From NCBI RefSeq assembly GCF_932526225.1, contig NC_064040.1, positions 15,929,994-15,993,993 of the forward strand: a DNA stretch of 64,000 bases, read 5' to 3'. The stretch comes from Nematostella vectensis (taxonomy: Eukaryota; Cnidaria; Anthozoa; Actiniaria; Edwardsiidae). Of the stretch, positions 60,894 to 64,000 are shown piece by piece (within the stretch, counting starts at the first letter, position 1; each line of letters starts with the position of its first letter). The notes beneath the pieces are model-generated. The model did no database searches, was not told the DNA's origin, and saw nothing but the letters and a program-made list of their open reading frames with translations. The translations under genes were made by a program, and so were the position numbers.

Positions 60894-61574
60894 TTCACAA
60901 TTTTCTCTCCTATTAAATTCGTTTTCATTCGATGTCATCATATCGATGCACCAACGGCAAAAAAATTTAAAAAATGTCCCTGCGGGGCTCGAACTTGGGA
61001 CCTTCTGCGTGTAAAGCAGACGTGATAAACACTACACTACGGAAACTTCACGACTTTATCCCCTATTAAATGCGGTGTAATTTGATGTCATCATATTGTA
61101 CCCTATCCGCAAAAAAAAATAACAAAATGTTTCCGCCCAGGCTCGAACTGGGGACCTTCTGCGTGTAAAGAAGACGTGATAACCACTACACTACGGAAAC
61201 TTCACGATTTTCTCTCCTATTAAATGCGGTGTCATTTGATGTCATCATATTGTACCCCATCCGCAAAAAAAATAATAAAATGTTTCCGCCCAGGCTCGAA
61301 CTGGGGACCTTCTGCGAGTTAGGCAGATGTGATAACCACTACACTACGGACACTTCACGATTTTCTCTCCTATTAAATGCAGTGACATTTGATGTCATCA
61401 TATTGTACCCCATCCGCAAAAAAAAAATAACAAAACCTTTCCGCCCAGGCTCGAAAAGGGGACCTTCTGTGTGTGAAGCAGACGTGATAACCACTACACT
61501 ACGGAAACTTCACGATTATCTCTCCTATTAAATGCGGTGTCATTTGATGTCATCATATTGTACCCCATCCGCAA

Positions 61575-61578
<4 letters not shown>

Positions 61579-61609
<31 letters not shown>
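61579..61609. repeat. (TA)n microsatellite, about 15 repeats
   Basis: Longest of the TA tracts. All such tracts lie between the A-run and a T-arm relic, with lengths from about 3 to 15 repeats. Confidence 0.9.
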
Positions 61610-61611
<2 letters not shown>

Positions 61612-61689
61612 CCGCCCAGGCTCCCTAATTAAATGCGGTTGCATTCGCTGTCATCATATGGATGCACCAACGGCAAAAAATGTAAATAA

Positions 61690-61762
61690 TGTTTCCGCCC
61701 AGGCTCGAACTGGGGACCTTCTGCGTGTGAGGCAGACGTGCTAACCACTACACTACGGAAAC
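61690..61762 (-). tRNA. tRNA-Val (CAC), D-loop variant
   Basis: Consensus body with one D-loop change that makes the GGTTAGCAC string common in other eukaryotic tRNAs. All stems pair, anticodon CAC. Only copy of this form in the window. Confidence 0.8.
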
Positions 61763-61842
61763 TTCACGATTATCTCTCCTATTAAATGCGGTGTCATTTG
61801 ATGTCATCATATTGTACCCAATCCGCAAAAAAAATAACAAAA

Positions 61843-61915
61843 TGTTTCCGCCCAGGCTCGAACTGGGGACCTTCTGCGTGTAAAGCAGACGTGATAACCA
61901 CTACACTACGGAAAC
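61843..61915 (-). tRNA. tRNA-Val (TAC)
   Basis: Exact consensus copy near the long TA tract. Confidence 0.85.
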
Positions 61916-62235
61916 TTCACGATTATCTCTCCTATTAAATGCAGTGTCATTTGATGTCATCATATTGTACCCCATCCGCAAAAAAAAAATATATATATAT
62001 TCCCGCCCAGGCTCCCTAATTAAATGCGGTTGCATTCGATGTCATCATATGGATGCACCAACGGCAAAAGATTTAAATGATGTTTCCGCCCAGGCTCGAA
62101 CAGGGGACCTTCTGCGTGTTAGGAAGACGTGATAACCACTACACTACGGAAACTTCACGATTATCTCTCCTATTAAATGCGGTGTCATTTGATGTCATCA
62201 TATTGTACCCCATCCGCAAAAAAAAAATAACAAAA

Positions 62236-62308
62236 TGTTTCCGCCCAGGCTCGAACTGGGGACCTTCTGCGTGTAAAGCAGACGTGATAACCACTACACT
62301 ACGGAAAC
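62236..62308 (-). tRNA. tRNA-Val (TAC)
   Basis: Exact consensus copy; neighbour of the AAG gene 62389. Confidence 0.85.
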
Positions 62309-62388
62309 TTCACGATTTTCTCTCCTATTAAATGCGGTGTCATTTGATGTCATCATATTGTACCCCATCCACAAAAAAAATAATAAAA

Positions 62389-62461
62389 TGTTTCCGCCCA
62401 GGCTCGAACTGGGGACCTTCTGCGTCTTAGGCAGACGTGATAACAACTACACTACGGAAAC
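62389..62461 (-). tRNA. Val-bodied tRNA with AAG anticodon
   Basis: AAG lineage; acceptor and T arms match consensus and the D-loop G loss is retained. Confidence 0.7.
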
Positions 62462-62841
62462 TTTACGATTTTCTCTCCTATTAAATTCGTTTTCATTCGA
62501 TGTCGTCATATCGATGCACCAACGGCAAAAAAATTTAAAAAATGTCCCGGCGGGGCTCGAACTTGGGACCTTCTGCGTGTAAAGAAGACGTGATAAACAC
62601 TACACTACGGAAACTTCACGACTTTCTCCCCTATTAAATGCGGTGTAATTTGACGTCATCATATTGTACCCCATAGGCAAAAAAAAAATGTTTCCGCCCA
62701 GACTCGAACTGGGGACCTTCTGCGTGTTAGGCAGACGTGATAACCACTACACTACGGAAACTTCACGATTATCTCTCCTATTAAATGTGGTGTCATTTGA
62801 TGTCATCATATTGTACCCCATCCACAAAAAAAATAATAAAA

Positions 62842-62914
62842 TGTTTCCGCCCAGGCTCGAACTGGGGACCTTCTGCGTCTTAGGCAGACGTGATAACAAC
62901 TACACTACGGAAAC
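62842..62914 (-). tRNA. Val-bodied tRNA with AAG anticodon
   Basis: AAG lineage, near-identical neighbour copy of 62389 (offset 453), so the lineage is still spreading locally. Confidence 0.7.
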
Positions 62915-63840
62915 TTTACGATTTTCTCTCCTATTAAATTCGTTTTCATTCGATGTCGTCATATCGATGCACCAACGGCAAAAAAATTTAAAAAATGTCC
63001 CGGCGGGGCTCGAACTTGGGACCTTCTGCGTGTGAAGCAAACTTGATAAAAACTACACTACAGAAACTTCACGATTAACTCTCCTATTAAATGCGGTTTT
63101 ATTCGATGTCATCATATGGATGCACAATCTGCAAAAAAATTAAAATAATGTTTCCGCCCAGGCTCAAACTGGGGACCTTCTGCGTGTTAGGCAGACGTGA
63201 TAACCACTACACTACGGAAACTTCACAATTTTCTCTCCTATTAAATTTGTTTTCATTCGATGTCATCATATCGATCCACCAACGGCAAAGAAATTTAAAA
63301 AAATGTCCCGGCGGGGCTCGAACTTGGGACCTTCTTCTTGTAAAGCAGACGTGATAAACACTACACTACGGAAACTTCACGACTTTCTCCCCAATTAAAT
63401 GCGGTGTCATTTGACGTCATCATATTGTACCCCATAGGCAAAAAAAAAATGTTTTCGCCCAGGCTCGAACTGGGGACCTTCTGCGTGTTAGGCAGACGTG
63501 ATAACCACTACACTACGGAAACTTCACGATTATCTCTCTTATTAAATGCGGTGTCATTTGATGTCATCATATTGTACCCCGTCCTCAAAAAAAAATAACA
63601 AAATGTTTCCGCCCAGGCTCCCTAATTAAATTCGGTTTTATTCGATGTCATCATATGGATGCACCAACGGCAAAAGATTTAAATAATGTTTCAGCCCAGG
63701 CTCGAACTGGGGACCTTCTGCGTGTGAGGCAGACGTGATAACCACTACACTACGGAAACTTCACGATTATCTCTCCTATTAAATGCGGTGTCATTTGATG
63801 TCATCATATTGTACCCCATCCGCAAAAAAAAATAACAAAA

Positions 63841-63913
63841 TGTTTCCGCCCAGGCTCGAACTGGGGACCTTCTGCGTGTAAAGCAGACGTGATAACCACT
63901 ACACTACGGAAAC
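63841..63913 (-). tRNA. tRNA-Val (TAC)
   Basis: Exact consensus copy, last complete gene in the window. Confidence 0.85.
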
Positions 63914-63993
63914 TTCACGAATTTCTCTCCTATAAAATGCGGTGTCATTTGATGTCATCATATTGTACCCCATCCGCAAAAAAAATAATAAAA

Positions 63994-64000
63994 TGTTTCC
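63994..64000 (-). tRNA. tRNA gene cut by the window end
   Basis: The last seven bases are the 3' end of another unit; the anticodon is outside the window. Confidence 0.7.

Larger units (their letters stand above)
57390..61046 (-). repeat. Tandem duplication of a 1.79-kb higher-order unit
   Basis: 57390-59099 and 59181-60893 carry the same gene order (AAC, TAC, TAC, TAC, AAC, TAC, AAG, class B CAC, GAC, AAC) at offset 1790-1794. The drift in offset comes from A-run and TA-run length changes. The junction gene at 59181 is a hybrid of two tRNA classes and marks the crossover. Confidence 0.9.
50331..64000 (-). repeat. Tandem array of tRNA-Val genes, right part (block F)
   Basis: Same array after the non-tRNA block, with 80 units (73 bp each from the start given, class B 72). 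AAC: 50894, 51745, 52208, 52511, 53363, 53826, 54129, 55064, 55365, 55909, 56369, 57390, 58260, 59027, 59181, 60054, 60821, 61281, 62081, 62689, 63149, 63450. CAC: 50349, 50585, 51201, 51438, 53056, 55602, 57083, 61436, 61690, 63687. Class B CAC: 51049, 58721, 60515, 62996. TAC: 50741, 51592, 51904, 52054, 52818, 53210, 53522, 53672, 54436, 54674, 54914, 55756, 56066, 56216, 56606, 56843, 57237, 57548, 57786, 58022, 58414, 59338, 59578, 59814, 60208, 61128, 61843, 62236, 63841. Class B TAC: 52362, 53980, 55219, 60975, 62543, 63304. AAG: 52664, 54282, 58567, 60361, 62389, 62842. GAC: 58874, 60668. Cut by window end: 63994. T-arm relics near 50502, 51355, 52972, 54590, 54831, 55519, 56522, 56759, 57000, 57703, 57938, 58178, 59497, 59730, 59972, 61609, 61998, 63603. 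Confidence 0.93.

Noticed and set aside
1-64000. tRNA-derived SINE array
   Set aside because: There is no tRNA-unrelated body, no LINE-like tail and no target duplications. Units end at the tRNA 3' end with a T-run and are strictly head to tail, so tandem exchange explains them better.
1-64000. Plus-strand tRNA genes
   Set aside because: The plus strand gives no cloverleaf. A/B boxes, anticodon and T-run stop agree only for the minus strand.
1-64000. Bacterial or organellar tRNA cluster
   Set aside because: A34 valine anticodon, Pol III T-runs, no encoded CCA and no protein genes between units point to a eukaryotic nucleus.

Overview
This window is almost entirely one array of tRNA genes. 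All of them lie head to tail on the minus strand, so the plus strand as printed shows each gene as its reverse complement. I counted 359 tRNA-like units (about 73 bp each, normal pitch 150-155 bp) plus several dozen short relics. They cover 1-48838 and 50331-64000, with one unrelated block of about 1.5 kb between. The consensus unit reads, in tRNA sense, GTTTCCG...CGGAAAC-A with a TTCGAGC T-loop, a CTGC/GCAG anticodon stem and a 5-bp CCCAG/CTGGG T-stem. I recognise this as eukaryotic tRNA-Val. The genes use an internal RNA polymerase III promoter (A and B boxes) and a T-run stop, which are nuclear eukaryotic features. The body resembles animal Val tRNAs and the DNA is AT-rich, but I cannot name the species. 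A hammerhead-like motif in the non-tRNA block fits a metazoan but does not prove it.

By anticodon I count about 121 AAC (4 of them partial), 88 CAC (19 in a divergent class B body), 135 TAC (26 class B), 6 AAG, 3 TAA, 2 GAC, 2 TTC, 1 TAT, and 1 gene cut by the window end. The three ordinary eukaryotic valine isoacceptors are therefore interleaved on one body. A few copies carry anticodons for leucine, isoleucine or glutamate, or the normally absent valine GAC. Fifty-nine copies match the consensus exactly; the others range from near-intact to clear pseudogenes.

Layout: 1-7405 (block A); 7406-19410 (block B, five copies of a 2.2-2.9 kb higher-order unit); 19411-26835 (block C, a near-identical copy of A); 26836-32110 (block D, related 3-kb higher-order repeats); 32111-40460 and 40461-48838 (blocks E1 and E2, a tandem duplication with period 8350); 48839-50330 (non-tRNA insertion with TATA and CCAAT boxes and a hammerhead-like motif); 50331-64000 (block F, with tandem duplications of 1618 bp and about 1.79 kb). 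The spacers hold a conserved motif centred on TGAYGTCATCA, a TATA-like tract 19-25 bases before each gene, and an oligo-T stop after each gene. I see no protein-coding gene. The many short plus-strand reading frames are antisense readings of tRNA.
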